Positions 50,976-60,550 of a stretch of 64,000 bases of DNA are shown one piece after another; position 1 is the first letter of the stretch; each line of letters begins with the position of its first letter. The notes under the pieces are model-generated. The model did no database searches. It saw only the letters and a program-made list of their open reading frames with translations, and was not told the origin of the DNA. The DNA lies in the NCBI RefSeq assembly GCF_009707385.1, contig NZ_CP046115.1, positions 2,294,001-2,358,000 on the forward strand, given 5' to 3'. The translations under genes were made by a program, and so were the position numbers. This stretch comes from Klebsiella oxytoca (lineage in GTDB: Bacteria; Pseudomonadota; Gammaproteobacteria; Enterobacterales; Enterobacteriaceae).

Positions 50976-52337
50976 ATGGATACAGCAGGAAAACTATCGG
51001 CAAGCTATGTGGTTATCGGCGTTAAAGAAAAAATAGGTTATGGTTTTGGTGATTTTGCTTCTAATTTATCATTCGGTTTTGTTTCTCTTTTTTTGCTTTT
51101 CTTCTATACCAATATCTACGGTATCAGCGCCGTACAGGCCAGCCTGATCTTTGTTATTGCCCGTGTCATTGATGCTGTTTTTAATATTCTGATTGGTTTT
51201 GCGATCGATAAAACTCACAGCCGTTACGGAAAATTACGCCCGTGGTTGTTGTACGGTTCAGTTCCGCTTGGTTTTCTCACGGTTCTCTGTTTTGTCCCCT
51301 TTGGCGGTGAGGCAAAATTCTATTTTGCACTGATCTCCTATACTATTTATTGCCTGGCATATACGGCGGTGAATACGCCATATTCGGCGCTGACCAACCG
51401 TTTAACGCAGCATGAAGCCTCCCGCTCGTCGCTGTCGGTATATCGCTTTGTGCTGGCTATTGTCGGCTATCTGATAGTATCCACCACTGCGGATATGTTG
51501 ATCTCACCGTTTAGTGATAAACAGCTCGGCTACGTCTTCGCCGTCTCTTGCTTTGCACTGCTGGCAACGTTTTTGTTCCTTGCCTGTTTCGGGATGACCA
51601 AAGAGCGGGTTGGCGAAGAAGAAGATACCCCGGCTCCGACGCTGCGGGAAATGTTGAAGGCGGTGGCAGGCAATGCGCCGTTAATTAACCTCTCATTGTT
51701 TACCGTCTTTTTTTATATTGCCTATACCGTGTGGATGGCTATCGCCATTTACTTTATTAAATATATTATTGGCAGCGAAGGTTTTACCTCTACCTTCTTT
51801 ATGATTCAATCGGCAGCTTATATTGTCGGTACCGTTATTTCGGAAAAAATCATTGCGCTGACAGGTAAAAAGAAGATGACGCTGATAGCGCTATTGATCG
51901 GCGTGGTTGGGGTACTGATGCAGTATTTTATCGCTGGCGATAATATCTGGCTCATAATGATCGGAGTTTGTTTGTACAGCATTACGCTGGGGATGGGTTT
52001 TGTTTCTATGTGGTCAATGATTGCTGATACCGTCGAATATGCCGAATGGCACCATGGAGTACGAACCGAAGGCGCAATTTACGGCTTCTTTAATTTCATC
52101 ACTAAACTAGCGATGGCCATTGGCGGCGGCTGCGCCGGGTGGATGCTGGACTATTATCACTATGACGCGGGCAATATTACCGCCAGCGCGATTAACGGCA
52201 TTAACGTTCTGATGACGCTATTCCCCGGAGCGATGTTTGCGCTCAGCGCCATTTTTGTCGCCTGCTATTCGCTGGATGAAAAAACCTATCGCGATATTGT
52301 GCAAAAAATCAGCCTGCGTAAACAGAACGCGCTTTAA
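50976..52337 (+). CDS. GPH-family sugar:cation symporter
   Basis: A 453-residue transporter of the glycoside-pentoside-hexuronide family (MelB/YicJ type) with twelve predicted membrane segments. Family motifs are NLSFGFVSLFLLFFYTNIYG, DKTHSRYGKLRPWLL and the later MIADTVEYAEWHHGVRTEG. It is 18 bases upstream of a GH3 beta-glucosidase, so it most likely imports a beta-glucoside or other short glycan. Absent from this position in E. coli. Confidence 0.88.
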   Translation: MDTAGKLSASYVVIGVKEKIGYGFGDFASNLSFGFVSLFLLFFYTNIYGISAVQASLIFVIARVIDAVFNILIGFAIDKTHSRYGKLRPWLLYGSVPLGFLTVLCFVPFGGEAKFYFALISYTIYCLAYTAVNTPYSALTNRLTQHEASRSSLSVYRFVLAIVGYLIVSTTADMLISPFSDKQLGYVFAVSCFALLATFLFLACFGMTKERVGEEEDTPAPTLREMLKAVAGNAPLINLSLFTVFFYIAYTVWMAIAIYFIKYIIGSEGFTSTFFMIQSAAYIVGTVISEKIIALTGKKKMTLIALLIGVVGVLMQYFIAGDNIWLIMIGVCLYSITLGMGFVSMWSMIADTVEYAEWHHGVRTEGAIYGFFNFITKLAMAIGGGCAGWMLDYYHYDAGNITASAINGINVLMTLFPGAMFALSAIFVACYSLDEKTYRDIVQKISLRKQNAL

Positions 52338-52355
52338 CCTCAGGGAGCCAGAGAG

Positions 52356-54704
52356 ATGAATAACGATTTTGACACCATCCTTGCCGCGATGAGCGCGGAA
52401 GAAAAAGTGGCGCTGTTGACCGGCAGCGGCTTGTGGCGCACGGCTTCCCTGCCGCAGCATGGAATTGAAGATATCATTATGACCGACGGTACCTACGGCG
52501 TGCGCTACAGCAGCGCGCAGATTGATGGTCGGGAAAAGTGGAGTATGGATGACTTTATCTCGGTCATCACTCAAACCGCGGATCGGGCCAGCGCTGAAGA
52601 GCCCGTTGCGAAAGGGGGAAGTGAAGCGCTGTTCAGCACTTCGCTACCGGCGACCTGCTTTCCCAATGGCTCCAGCCTGGCCTGCTGCTGGGACGTTGAG
52701 CTGGTGCATCAAATGGGGCGGGCGCTGGGGAGAGAGTGTCAGCAGATGGGCGTTGGGATCCTGCTCGGGCCCGGCATTAATATTCGCCGCACGCCTCTGG
52801 CCGGTCGCGGTTATGAATATTACGCTGAAGATCCGGTAGTGAGCGGCGACATCGCCGCAGCGCTGATTAACGGCCTGCAGCAGGAGGGCGTTGGCGCCAG
52901 CCTGAAACACTTTGCCGCAAACAACTCTGAGTACCGCCGCACGGAAATGGATTCGATCATTGAAGAACGGGCGCTGCGGGAAATTTACCTGGCGGGTTTC
53001 CAGCGGGCGATTGCAAAATCCCGGCCGTGGACGGTGATGTCCTCCTACAATCGTCTTAACGGCGTACAAACTTCGCAGGATCCGTTTTTACTCACTCAGG
53101 TATTGCGCGATGAGTGGGGATATGACGGCCTGGTGATGTCCGACTGGTATGGAATTAAAGATCGCCCGGCATCGCTGATGGCGGGTAACGATCTGGCAAT
53201 GCCGGAAACCCGTCGCGATAAACAAACCCTGTTGGCGGCCATTGAAGCCGGCGAAGTCCCGATGGCGGTGGTAGACCGCGCCTGCCGACGGATGCTGGCG
53301 CTGCTGGATAAGGTCCAGCGCCATCGCCGCCCGCAAACGCGAGCTGACTTTTCGGCCCACCATGAGCTGGCGCAGCGGCTCGCCGGCGAATCTATTGTGT
53401 TATTAAAAAACGAAGACGATCTGCTGCCGCTACGCCCGGAGAAAACCCCGCGCATCGCGGTGCTGGGGAAACCGGCGCAGGAGCCGGTGATTCAGGGGTC
53501 CGGATGCGCTACCACGGTACCGTATCTCCTCGACCGCCCGCTGGATGAAATTTTCGATCTCGCCGGTGACGATTATAGCGTCTCCTGGGCCGTGGGTGCA
53601 CCGGATGATTTACGCGACGATGAACAGGCGCTGGCGCAGGCCAGTCGCGTTGCGCAAGAGGCTGATGTGGCGGTTATATTTGTCAGTACCGCCGTTGGCG
53701 AAGATGGTGAAAACGGCGATCGTCAGGATCTGAATATTCTGCCGGTGCATGAAAGGTTGATTCGTGAGGTGGCGGCGGTCCAGCCAAACATTGTTGTGGT
53801 ATTGGCTAACAGCGATGCGGTGGTTATGCCGTGGCTGGGTGAATGCAAAGCGCTGCTGGAAACGTTTTTTGCCGGGCAGGGAATGGGGCGCGCGGTGGCG
53901 GAAATTCTCTTCGGCAGACGTAACCCCTGCGGCAAACTGACGGTGACGGTCCCTAATTCACTGGAGGAAACTCCCGCATGGTTGCACTACCCGGGTGAAA
54001 ATCTGCGCCACCATTACGGAGAAGGGATTTTTGTTGGCTATCGCTATTACGATAAGCGTTGCCTGACGCCGCGTTTCCCGTTTGGCTTTGGTCTAAGCTA
54101 TACCCGGTTTGCTTACGATAATATCGCGCTTTCAGCCTCCCGTTTAGGCGCTGATGAGACGCTTAACGTCTCGTTTGAACTGACCAACTGCGGAGAGTAT
54201 GCGGGCAAAGAGATTGTCCAGCTGTACGTCAGCGCGCCGCAGGGGGAACTGATTCGTGAAGTGCAGTCGTTAAAAGCGTTCAGTAAAGTTGCGCTGGCCG
54301 CCGGAGAGTCACTCCGCGTAAGCCTGCAGCTGCCTATTGCTGAACTGGCCTGCTATCATCCTGGCCTCGGCGAGTGGGTGGTGACGCCGGGAACCTGGCA
54401 GATTCGCGTCGGCGCCTCATCCCGGGAGTTACCGTTAACTGCGGAAATTGAAGTGGATTGTCCGCCGCGATTTGTACCACTACGCGACGATAACTCGCTG
54501 CAGCAGCTGATTCAGCAGCCAGAGGCTTTTGCCCGGGTTGTCAAGCTGATTGCCGATAAGAGCCAGATGCCAGAGGATCAGGTACGAGAAAAGCTCATTC
54601 GCCTGGCGCCGGACCTGTTTTGCGGACTGTTGATTGCGCTGACCGAATTCCTGGCGCTGGATATTGAGCGCGATGAGCTTAATAGCGTGCTGGCCGGGCG
54701 CTGA
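52356..54704 (+). CDS. Glycoside hydrolase family 3, beta-glucosidase-like
   Basis: A cytoplasmic GH3 enzyme of 782 residues without a signal peptide. The TIM-barrel domain carries KHFAANN (K184-H185) and the catalytic nucleophile D263 in VMSDWYGI. The second alpha/beta domain starts near residue 345 (GESIVLLKNEDDLLPL), and a fibronectin-III-like domain follows (about 610-700). Together with the adjacent transporter it should release glucose or a related sugar from an imported glycoside. The exact substrate is unknown; an extra C-terminal helical stretch follows residue 710. Confidence 0.88.
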   Translation: MNNDFDTILAAMSAEEKVALLTGSGLWRTASLPQHGIEDIIMTDGTYGVRYSSAQIDGREKWSMDDFISVITQTADRASAEEPVAKGGSEALFSTSLPATCFPNGSSLACCWDVELVHQMGRALGRECQQMGVGILLGPGINIRRTPLAGRGYEYYAEDPVVSGDIAAALINGLQQEGVGASLKHFAANNSEYRRTEMDSIIEERALREIYLAGFQRAIAKSRPWTVMSSYNRLNGVQTSQDPFLLTQVLRDEWGYDGLVMSDWYGIKDRPASLMAGNDLAMPETRRDKQTLLAAIEAGEVPMAVVDRACRRMLALLDKVQRHRRPQTRADFSAHHELAQRLAGESIVLLKNEDDLLPLRPEKTPRIAVLGKPAQEPVIQGSGCATTVPYLLDRPLDEIFDLAGDDYSVSWAVGAPDDLRDDEQALAQASRVAQEADVAVIFVSTAVGEDGENGDRQDLNILPVHERLIREVAAVQPNIVVVLANSDAVVMPWLGECKALLETFFAGQGMGRAVAEILFGRRNPCGKLTVTVPNSLEETPAWLHYPGENLRHHYGEGIFVGYRYYDKRCLTPRFPFGFGLSYTRFAYDNIALSASRLGADETLNVSFELTNCGEYAGKEIVQLYVSAPQGELIREVQSLKAFSKVALAAGESLRVSLQLPIAELACYHPGLGEWVVTPGTWQIRVGASSRELPLTAEIEVDCPPRFVPLRDDNSLQQLIQQPEAFARVVKLIADKSQMPEDQVREKLIRLAPDLFCGLLIALTEFLALDIERDELNSVLAGR

Positions 54705-54730
54705 TTGTTGCTAGTGACAGGAGATTGCGC

Positions 54731-55705
54731 ATGTTCCCTTTTTCAGTGACTCACCCTCGTTCGGTCACCCAGAGCGGACGACAAACGGCGAACAGCGGCT
54801 ATGAGCTGATTGCCTTTGACGCGGAAAAGCTGAATGTGTTTGCCGCAGAGGTTCGCTACTGTGAACCTCACTGGCATCCGGCACCGGAGCTGATTACCGT
54901 ACTGACGGGGCGTTTTACGCTGACCGTCGGCCAGCGTAGCCTGGAGCTGGCGCAGGGGGACATGCTGTATATCAATGCGGAAGAAGTTCATTCGCTTTGC
55001 GCGGAAGCGCCAGGCAGTCAATTAGTCACCGTACAGTTTTCCCCTGGCCTGTTTGACGAGCTGCACCCCTCACCGCTGCTGGACTGGAGCATGTGCGGAC
55101 GGTCTTACTCGGAGGCGGACGGCGAGGTGCGACAACGACTGGTGAGGCTACTGAAACAGCTGATCGACAATCATGCGCCGTTTCAGCGTATCGCGGCGAT
55201 TTATCTGCTGCTGGATGCGTTAGTCTGTGCCGGAAAACCAACGCAGCGCGCCGAAAGCTCGCTGCGTGAGGAGGCGATGATTAAGAAAGGGATTGATTTT
55301 ATTAATCAGAACTTTGACCAGCCGCTGACGCTGAGTGAGGTCGCCTGCCACAGCGGAATGAGCTACTCCTGGTTTTCGCGGCTGTTCAAAAAGGTGAGTC
55401 GGTATAATTTTAAGGAGTATCTGACGCTGGTGCGGCTAAACAAAGCCCGCACGCTGCTGCGCGATACTCGTACGCCAATCACTGAGATTAGCCACAGCTG
55501 CGGTTTTCAGGAACATAAATACCTGATCGCCGCTTTTAATAAGTACTGTGGCGTCACGCCAACCGAGTACCGCAAGCGTTTCGTCTCGCGGCAGAATATT
55601 CCCGAAAGCGAGCTAGCCTTGGGTGAGGATTGCCTGTGTCTGCCGCTTACTCATGCGCTACTCGAGCAACTGATGGCTAGTAATCAATCCCCATCTGCGC
55701 TTTGA
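54731..55705 (+). CDS. AraC-family regulator of the beta-glucoside cassette
   Basis: A 324-residue regulator: cupin-like N-terminal domain (about 40-110, with HWHPAPELITVLTGRFTL) and C-terminal AraC helix-turn-helix pair (about 185-285, with LSEVACHSGMSYSWFSRLFK and the EYRKRF end). ATG 54731 has AGGAG seven bases upstream. It is 26 bases after the GH3 gene and is probably its local regulator. Its last 29 bases overlap the converging btuR gene. Confidence 0.86.
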   Translation: MFPFSVTHPRSVTQSGRQTANSGYELIAFDAEKLNVFAAEVRYCEPHWHPAPELITVLTGRFTLTVGQRSLELAQGDMLYINAEEVHSLCAEAPGSQLVTVQFSPGLFDELHPSPLLDWSMCGRSYSEADGEVRQRLVRLLKQLIDNHAPFQRIAAIYLLLDALVCAGKPTQRAESSLREEAMIKKGIDFINQNFDQPLTLSEVACHSGMSYSWFSRLFKKVSRYNFKEYLTLVRLNKARTLLRDTRTPITEISHSCGFQEHKYLIAAFNKYCGVTPTEYRKRFVSRQNIPESELALGEDCLCLPLTHALLEQLMASNQSPSAL

Positions 55706-56267
55706 TTCCGGCATCAAACGCGTGCTTTACCGGACGTAGTTCGCTGACGGTATCCGCCAGCTCGGTAATTTCACGGTGGCAGCCGCGGCCGGTAATAATA
55801 ACCGACTGATGTGGCGGACGGTTGCGCAGAGCGGTAAGCACTTCTTCGAGCGGCAGGTAGTCGTAGGCCACCATGTAGGTGAGTTCGTCCAGCAACACCA
55901 GATCGAGGCTTTCATCGGCCAGCATTCTGCGCCCGTGCTCCCAGACCGCGAGGCAAGCGGCGGTATCGCTTTCGCGATCCTGCGTATTCCAGGTAAAACC
56001 GGTAGCCATCACCTGAAACTCGACGCCGTGCGGCTCGAGCAGGTTGCGTTCGCCGTTCGGCCAGGTACCTTTGATAAACTGCACGACGCCGGCTTTTTTT
56101 CCATGTCCGACGGCACGGGTGACGGTACCGAAAGCAGCTGTCGTTTTGCCTTTACCGTTGCCGGTAAAAACGATCACGATTCCGCGTTCTTCCTGCGCGG
56201 CAGCAACGCGGGCATCGACCTTATCTTTTACCCGCTGCTGGCGCTCGCGGTAGCGTTCATCACTCAT
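55677..56267 (-). CDS. btuR: Cob(I)yrinic acid a,c-diamide adenosyltransferase
   Basis: Adenosylates corrinoids, needed for coenzyme B12 formation and salvage; 196 residues as in E. coli. The P-loop VFTGNGKGKTTAAFG is clear, and the C-terminal RPVKHAFDAGIKAQMGIDY is typical of BtuR/CobO. ATGA overlap couples it to yciK. Its 3' end runs into the tail of the AraC gene on the opposite strand. Confidence 0.95.
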   Translation of the reverse strand: MSDERYRERQQRVKDKVDARVAAAQEERGIVIVFTGNGKGKTTAAFGTVTRAVGHGKKAGVVQFIKGTWPNGERNLLEPHGVEFQVMATGFTWNTQDRESDTAACLAVWEHGRRMLADESLDLVLLDELTYMVAYDYLPLEEVLTALRNRPPHQSVIITGRGCHREITELADTVSELRPVKHAFDAGIKAQMGIDY

Positions 56268-57025
56268 TGTGCAATTCCTGGTTTACGGCCCGGCTGGGCG
56301 TCAAAAGTCATTCCCGTTTTGCGACGGCTGTCGTCGCCCATCAGCCACAGATAGACCGGCATGATATCAGCGGGGGTTTTCAATTTTTGCGGATCTTCCG
56401 TGGGGAACGCATTGGCGCGCATCCTGGTACGCGTGCCGCCTGGGTTGATACAGTTTACCCGCAGATGGCGGTTTTGATACTCCTCGGCCAGTACCTGCAT
56501 CATGCCTTCGGTAGCGAATTTAGATGCGGCATAAGCCCCCCAGTTGGCGCGCCCCTGGCGGCCGACGCTGGATGAGGTGAAGACCAGCGATCCCGATTCT
56601 GATTTCAGTAATAAAGGAAGCAGCGCCTGGGTGAGCATAAAAGTACCGTTAACGTTTACCTGCATAACCTGCTGCCATACTTCCGGTTTCTGCTGATCCA
56701 TCGGGCAGACGTCGCCAAGCAGGCCCGCGTTGTGCAGTACGCCGTCAAGGCGCGGGTAGTGGATGGCAATCTTCTGCGCCAGCTGCTGGCACTCCTGCGG
56801 CGTGCAGGTTAACAGGTCCAGGGTAAACCAGCGGGCGGGTATTCCGCCAGCTTGCTGAATTTCTTGCGCGACGGCGCGCAGCTTTTCTTCATTGCGACCG
56901 ACCAGGATAACGCTGGCGCTGTAGCGGGAATAGGTCAGGGCTGCTTCACGGCCAATGCCGTCGCTGGCGCCGGTAACCAGGATGATGCGGTCCTGTAGCA
57001 GATGACGTTGCGGTTGATAATGCAC
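56264..57025 (-). CDS. yciK: YciK, short-chain dehydrogenase/reductase
   Basis: SDR oxidoreductase of 253 residues with the nucleotide site LVTGASDGIGREAAL, the NAG motif (LHNAGLLGD), catalytic serine (FTSSSVGRQG) and YAASK. Natural substrate unknown. It precedes btuR, as in E. coli. Confidence 0.94.
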   Translation of the reverse strand: MHYQPQRHLLQDRIILVTGASDGIGREAALTYSRYSASVILVGRNEEKLRAVAQEIQQAGGIPARWFTLDLLTCTPQECQQLAQKIAIHYPRLDGVLHNAGLLGDVCPMDQQKPEVWQQVMQVNVNGTFMLTQALLPLLLKSESGSLVFTSSSVGRQGRANWGAYAASKFATEGMMQVLAEEYQNRHLRVNCINPGGTRTRMRANAFPTEDPQKLKTPADIMPVYLWLMGDDSRRKTGMTFDAQPGRKPGIAQ

Positions 57026-57689
57026 GGCGACTCCTCGGGCGATCTGCTGGCGATCGCGCTTGTTATTTGGTATCTCACTTTTGCACTTTATGCCTGAAAG
57101 TGTATGTAAAATTTAATTATTAAAATCAATGAATTACAAACATAAATTCAAAGTAACTCATTCCCATCTCAATCCGTCCCATTCACGCTCTCTGTTGCCA
57201 GGGGACTTTTCTGTCATCCTGCCTGATCTATGCCTCAACAGATGCTGTGCAAAACTATCACCAACCTGTTTACCGTACAACCTCGCAAACAGGCTTCGCG
57301 GCGCGTGAAAATGCGCACGCTTTTCAGAAAATATCATCCCGGAACATGTTTCCCTTCAGAAGCGTCATCATTCTGGCTAATAGCTTTCTGTCTGGTCGTT
57401 GTTTCGGCAATAGGAATATCCTGCATTCGTTCTTTTATTGCGCTTAATTGATTTGTATAGGCATGGTTCAGGCTCGAGAGGTGATTACACCCCGTATCGT
57501 AGCGTTCCAGCCATAAATGGAGCGTTAAGGATGCTGTTTGGCTGAGTCAAGCGCTCAGGGGATATGAGCTGTGTCGCCAGGCGGCTCAATATTAGCTGAT
57601 GTCCCCACCGGAAGACGATTGTAAAGGCTTATAAAAGCCCTTTTGAAGGGCTTCAATTATATTTTCTGAAAAGATGTTTGAGCAGAATA
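57026..57689. other. Intergenic region at the left edge of the accessory segment
   Basis: 664 bases with AT-rich patches. The only coding hint is a 46-residue frame starting ATG 57311 and ending 57451 with one hydrophobic segment (FWLIAFCLVVVSAIGISCI). It has no Shine-Dalgarno site and I do not recognise it. A hairpin (TATAAAAGCCC / GGGCTTC region, 57630-57655) lies near the next gene's stop. Confidence 0.4.
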
Positions 57690-58175
57690 TTAAAATAGTT
57701 CATCTCGCATGTTGACGACACCATTCATGTTAAACTTATGCAGCCCATGGTTTATTTCAACACTTGCATCCAGAAAGACCATTTGATGCTTTTCATAGCG
57801 ATCTTTGAAACTTTCGATTTTGGATTTAACCCCAATATCCTGCGTGAAAACGGGTTTTAAAAACTGTAATTCACTTTTAGCTATGAGAATTCTTTTGCTT
57901 AACTCGTATAAAGAACAGTCTTGCAATGGAGTGAAGATCCCATCATGATTGTTGCGAATGAGGTGGATGAAGAAAGCACAAAGATGATTGATCGCCAACA
58001 TGTATGTATCAGTTCCATGAACAATAAATTTGCTTTCAGGATCTGGTCGTCTTTCATAATTTACATGATAGTTTTGAATAAACTCGAGCCCATTAATTGA
58101 TGTTGAAACAGATGAGAAGGTGAATCGATCAAACCAGTCTTTGTTTAATTCTGCAATGACATTATTGATATCCAT
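57690..58175 (-). CDS. Uncharacterised hotdog-like protein
   Basis: A 161-residue soluble protein I do not recognise by name. A long central helix (about 55-80, MLAINHLCAFFIHLIRNNHD) is followed by strands containing LKPVFTQDIGVKSKIESFKD and the VFLDASVEINHG block. That order resembles hotdog-fold thioesterases or dehydratases. The link is weak and no catalytic residue is certain. AT-rich compared with yciK and sohB. ATG 58175 follows TGAGGTGCA. Confidence 0.62.
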   Translation of the reverse strand: MDINNVIAELNKDWFDRFTFSSVSTSINGLEFIQNYHVNYERRPDPESKFIVHGTDTYMLAINHLCAFFIHLIRNNHDGIFTPLQDCSLYELSKRILIAKSELQFLKPVFTQDIGVKSKIESFKDRYEKHQMVFLDASVEINHGLHKFNMNGVVNMRDELF

Positions 58176-58738
58176 AGCGGTGCACCTCAGTGAAAAGTCT
58201 CACATACAGATTAGACCAAATTCGCAGATGCATAATATTTGATATTTTTTACCTACACGTCGGGGGCCTGATTTGCCCTTCAGTATTCGATGCAACTTAA
58301 TTCGTTGGCTACTGGCGATACCCCCAAATCCTTCAATCAGATAGATTTGGATCATCCGGAGGAAGGAGCGGAAGTGGGGCAGTCACCTGCCTTTTCCTGC
58401 GGTCTGAGTCAGGCACTCAGGTCGTTAAAATGATAAATGCGGTAAGCTTGTGGTAAATGCATTCACAGCGTAAAAGTCACCAGAGATGCCGGAAACCAAA
58501 TCGCTAACGTTCGCGCGCTGGTACAGTGATGCACATAGATTACTGCGCGTCAGCAGCCAGACGCAGAGACTCATAATACTATCACTTTAATTGACTGCAA
58601 TGTGAGTCAGCTGTGGGCGAGAAGCCGACTTCGGTCAGAAAATGCGAATGGTCCACGATTTATGATAATGAAATTTGAATTATGAATAGCACATAACTAA
58701 ATTAGTCAGCGACATTCACAGGACCTAAGGAAATTAAA
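58176..58738. other. Non-coding stretch upstream of the cat gene
   Basis: 563 bases without a supportable gene. Base composition is mixed: GC-richer at 58260-58560, AT-rich before the cat start. It may include degraded coding sequence, but I recognise no transposase, integrase or attC site. Confidence 0.4.
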
Positions 58739-59392
58739 ATGAACCAACAAAATGCTGGATATACAGTAGTTGACGTAGACCAATGGCACCGAAAGGAACA
58801 TTTTCATGCATTTCAATCAGTTGCTCAGTGTACCTTTAGTCAAACCGTGCAGCTGGATATTACAGCTTTATTAAAAACTGTAAAGAAAAATGGGTATAAG
58901 CTCTATCCAACATTTATATACATCATTACCCGCCTGATGAATGAACATGCTGAATTCCGTATGGCGATGAAAGACGATGAGTTGATAATATGGGATGTTA
59001 TTCATCCTGGATATACCATTTTCCATGAAGATACAGAAACTTTTTCATCTCTATGGAGTTACTACCATAACGACATCACACATTTCTTTCAATCGTATTC
59101 AGAAGATATGGCGCAGTATCGTGATAATAAGGCATACTTCCCTAAAGGAGTTATCGAGAACATGTTTTTCATATCAGCTAATCCGTGGGTTAGTTTTACC
59201 AGTTTTGATTTAAATGTAGCCAATATCAGTAATTTCTTCGCTCCGGTATTCACGATGGGAAAATATTATCCACAAGGCGACAAGGTGTTAATGCCGCTGG
59301 CAGTTCAGGTACATCATGCCGTCTGCGATGGTTTTCATGTCGGTAGATTACTCAATGAATTACAACAATATTGTTATAAGGCATGTTGGTAA
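58739..59392 (+). CDS. catA: Type A chloramphenicol O-acetyltransferase
   Basis: A 217-residue trimeric enzyme that acetylates chloramphenicol with acetyl-CoA. The active-site motif [18 protein letters not shown] (H192-H193, the second being the likely catalytic base) is intact. The [20 protein letters not shown] and [12 protein letters not shown] blocks are typical of CatA. AAGGA seven bases before ATG 58739 favours this start. Markedly AT-rich. Its divergence from the familiar plasmid alleles cannot be measured here. Activity is expected but not proven. Confidence 0.9.
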   Translation: MNQQNAGYTVVDVDQWHRKEHFHAFQSVAQCTFSQTVQLDITALLKTVKKNGYKLYPTFIYIITRLMNEHAEFRMAMKDDELIIWDVIHPGYTIFHEDTETFSSLWSYYHNDITHFFQSYSEDMAQYRDNKAYFPKGVIENMFFISANPWVSFTSFDLNVANISNFFAPVFTMGKYYPQGDKVLMPLAVQVHHAVCDGFHVGRLLNELQQYCYKACW

Positions 59393-59740
59393 GCGAAAGA
59401 TGATTGGATTCTTTTCTAATCGGCTGTTACAGATTAGATGAAATCCCCTTAAATTTAGCGAGGTATGTAATTTTAAGCTGACCTTTGCATGAATATTACT
59501 GCCTCAGGAGAAACAGGATTATTTACATAGTGAGTTTTCAAGTGGATTTCATCTCTTTCACAGCAGAATGTAGTTTGCATTTACCATAAATGATTGAAGT
59601 GTCGCTTCAGTCATGTCATACGTTATCAGATAACAGCCTCGGAAAACCTCACCAGGTTGAGCGTTCATGTTACTGCGAGCGTTTAGCTGCTTTTCGTGAT
59701 TATCAACCACTTTAAAGTAATGGACATGCTGGGATGTGTG
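59393..59740. other. Spacer between converging cat and aadA-like genes
   Basis: 348 bases with no gene, attC-like structure or insertion sequence end that I can recognise. Confidence 0.45.
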
Positions 59741-60550
59741 CTATGTCCGCGTATGACACGCCAGTTTTTCCTGTATTCCTCTTTTTACGTCACGGACAAA
59801 CGCTTCAACCTGCGGCATTTTAGCTGCCCAATCCACGGTAACATGACCGAGATATTCTGCACGAGCCTCCGCCAATAATTCAGCATATACTCCGGACAAT
59901 TGTGGGAGCAGCCAGGCCGCGGCTTCGTCTTTAGCCGCGATCCTGCCGGTCTCAACGCTGTACCAGATACGCGCCAACGTCAGGAGGATATTTCTTTCAT
60001 CTCCCATGACATCATCAGCTTTATTCCAAAGGGCCAGGGCCTGATGAAATGTATGCTGTAGGTCGCGTTCAGGGATAGCTGCATACAACAGGCTGGCCTC
60101 TTCTCCTCGTAGGGGGATACTGTTTTGACGTACTTTGGTCAATAAAATTGCCAGGTCGGGATCGGGCCGTGCCGATTCGTATTCTCCTTTCGTAATATCG
60201 TCCCGTAACCATTCGCCAAACTGCAGTTCCCGCACCGGTGGAAATTGCCATGGCACAACCTGCGAATAGGCCACAACTGTCACTTCAAGCGCCCGATAAA
60301 CATCTGACGTTCCGGGGTATGCCGATATCTCAAGTAGTCTCTGCATTAAGTTATGCCGTTGTTCATCCCGCAGCGGCGAATGCACGGTGACCAGCAGGTC
60401 AATATCACTCAGTGGTTTCAGACCGCCGTCAATCGCCGAACCGAATAAGTGAATCGCCATGAGATCGTTTTCCAGAACGTGTTCCAGAAGCGTGCAGGCG
60501 GTGTGTATCTGTTTTTGTGTGCAGGGGGAGAGATCCAATGCTCTCATCAT
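59741..60550 (-). CDS. aadA: AadA-like aminoglycoside 3''-nucleotidyltransferase
   Basis: About 269 residues, similar along its length to the chromosomal AadA of Salmonella and to ANT(3'')-I enzymes, which adenylylate streptomycin and spectinomycin. The nucleotidyltransferase motif HLFGSAIDGGLKPLSDIDLL and the block QFGEWLRDDITKGEYE are visible, as is the C-terminal LTLARIWYSVETGRI. ATG 60550 and 60547 are both possible starts. It converges with catA and is not in a gene cassette. Confidence 0.85.
   Translation of the reverse strand: MMRALDLSPCTQKQIHTACTLLEHVLENDLMAIHLFGSAIDGGLKPLSDIDLLVTVHSPLRDEQRHNLMQRLLEISAYPGTSDVYRALEVTVVAYSQVVPWQFPPVRELQFGEWLRDDITKGEYESARPDPDLAILLTKVRQNSIPLRGEEASLLYAAIPERDLQHTFHQALALWNKADDVMGDERNILLTLARIWYSVETGRIAAKDEAAAWLLPQLSGVYAELLAEARAEYLGHVTVDWAAKMPQVEAFVRDVKRGIQEKLACHTRT

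Noticed and set aside
57230..57451. Possible 73-residue or 46-residue membrane peptide
   Set aside because: One hydrophobic segment but no Shine-Dalgarno site and no recognised family; kept only as a note in the intergenic entry.
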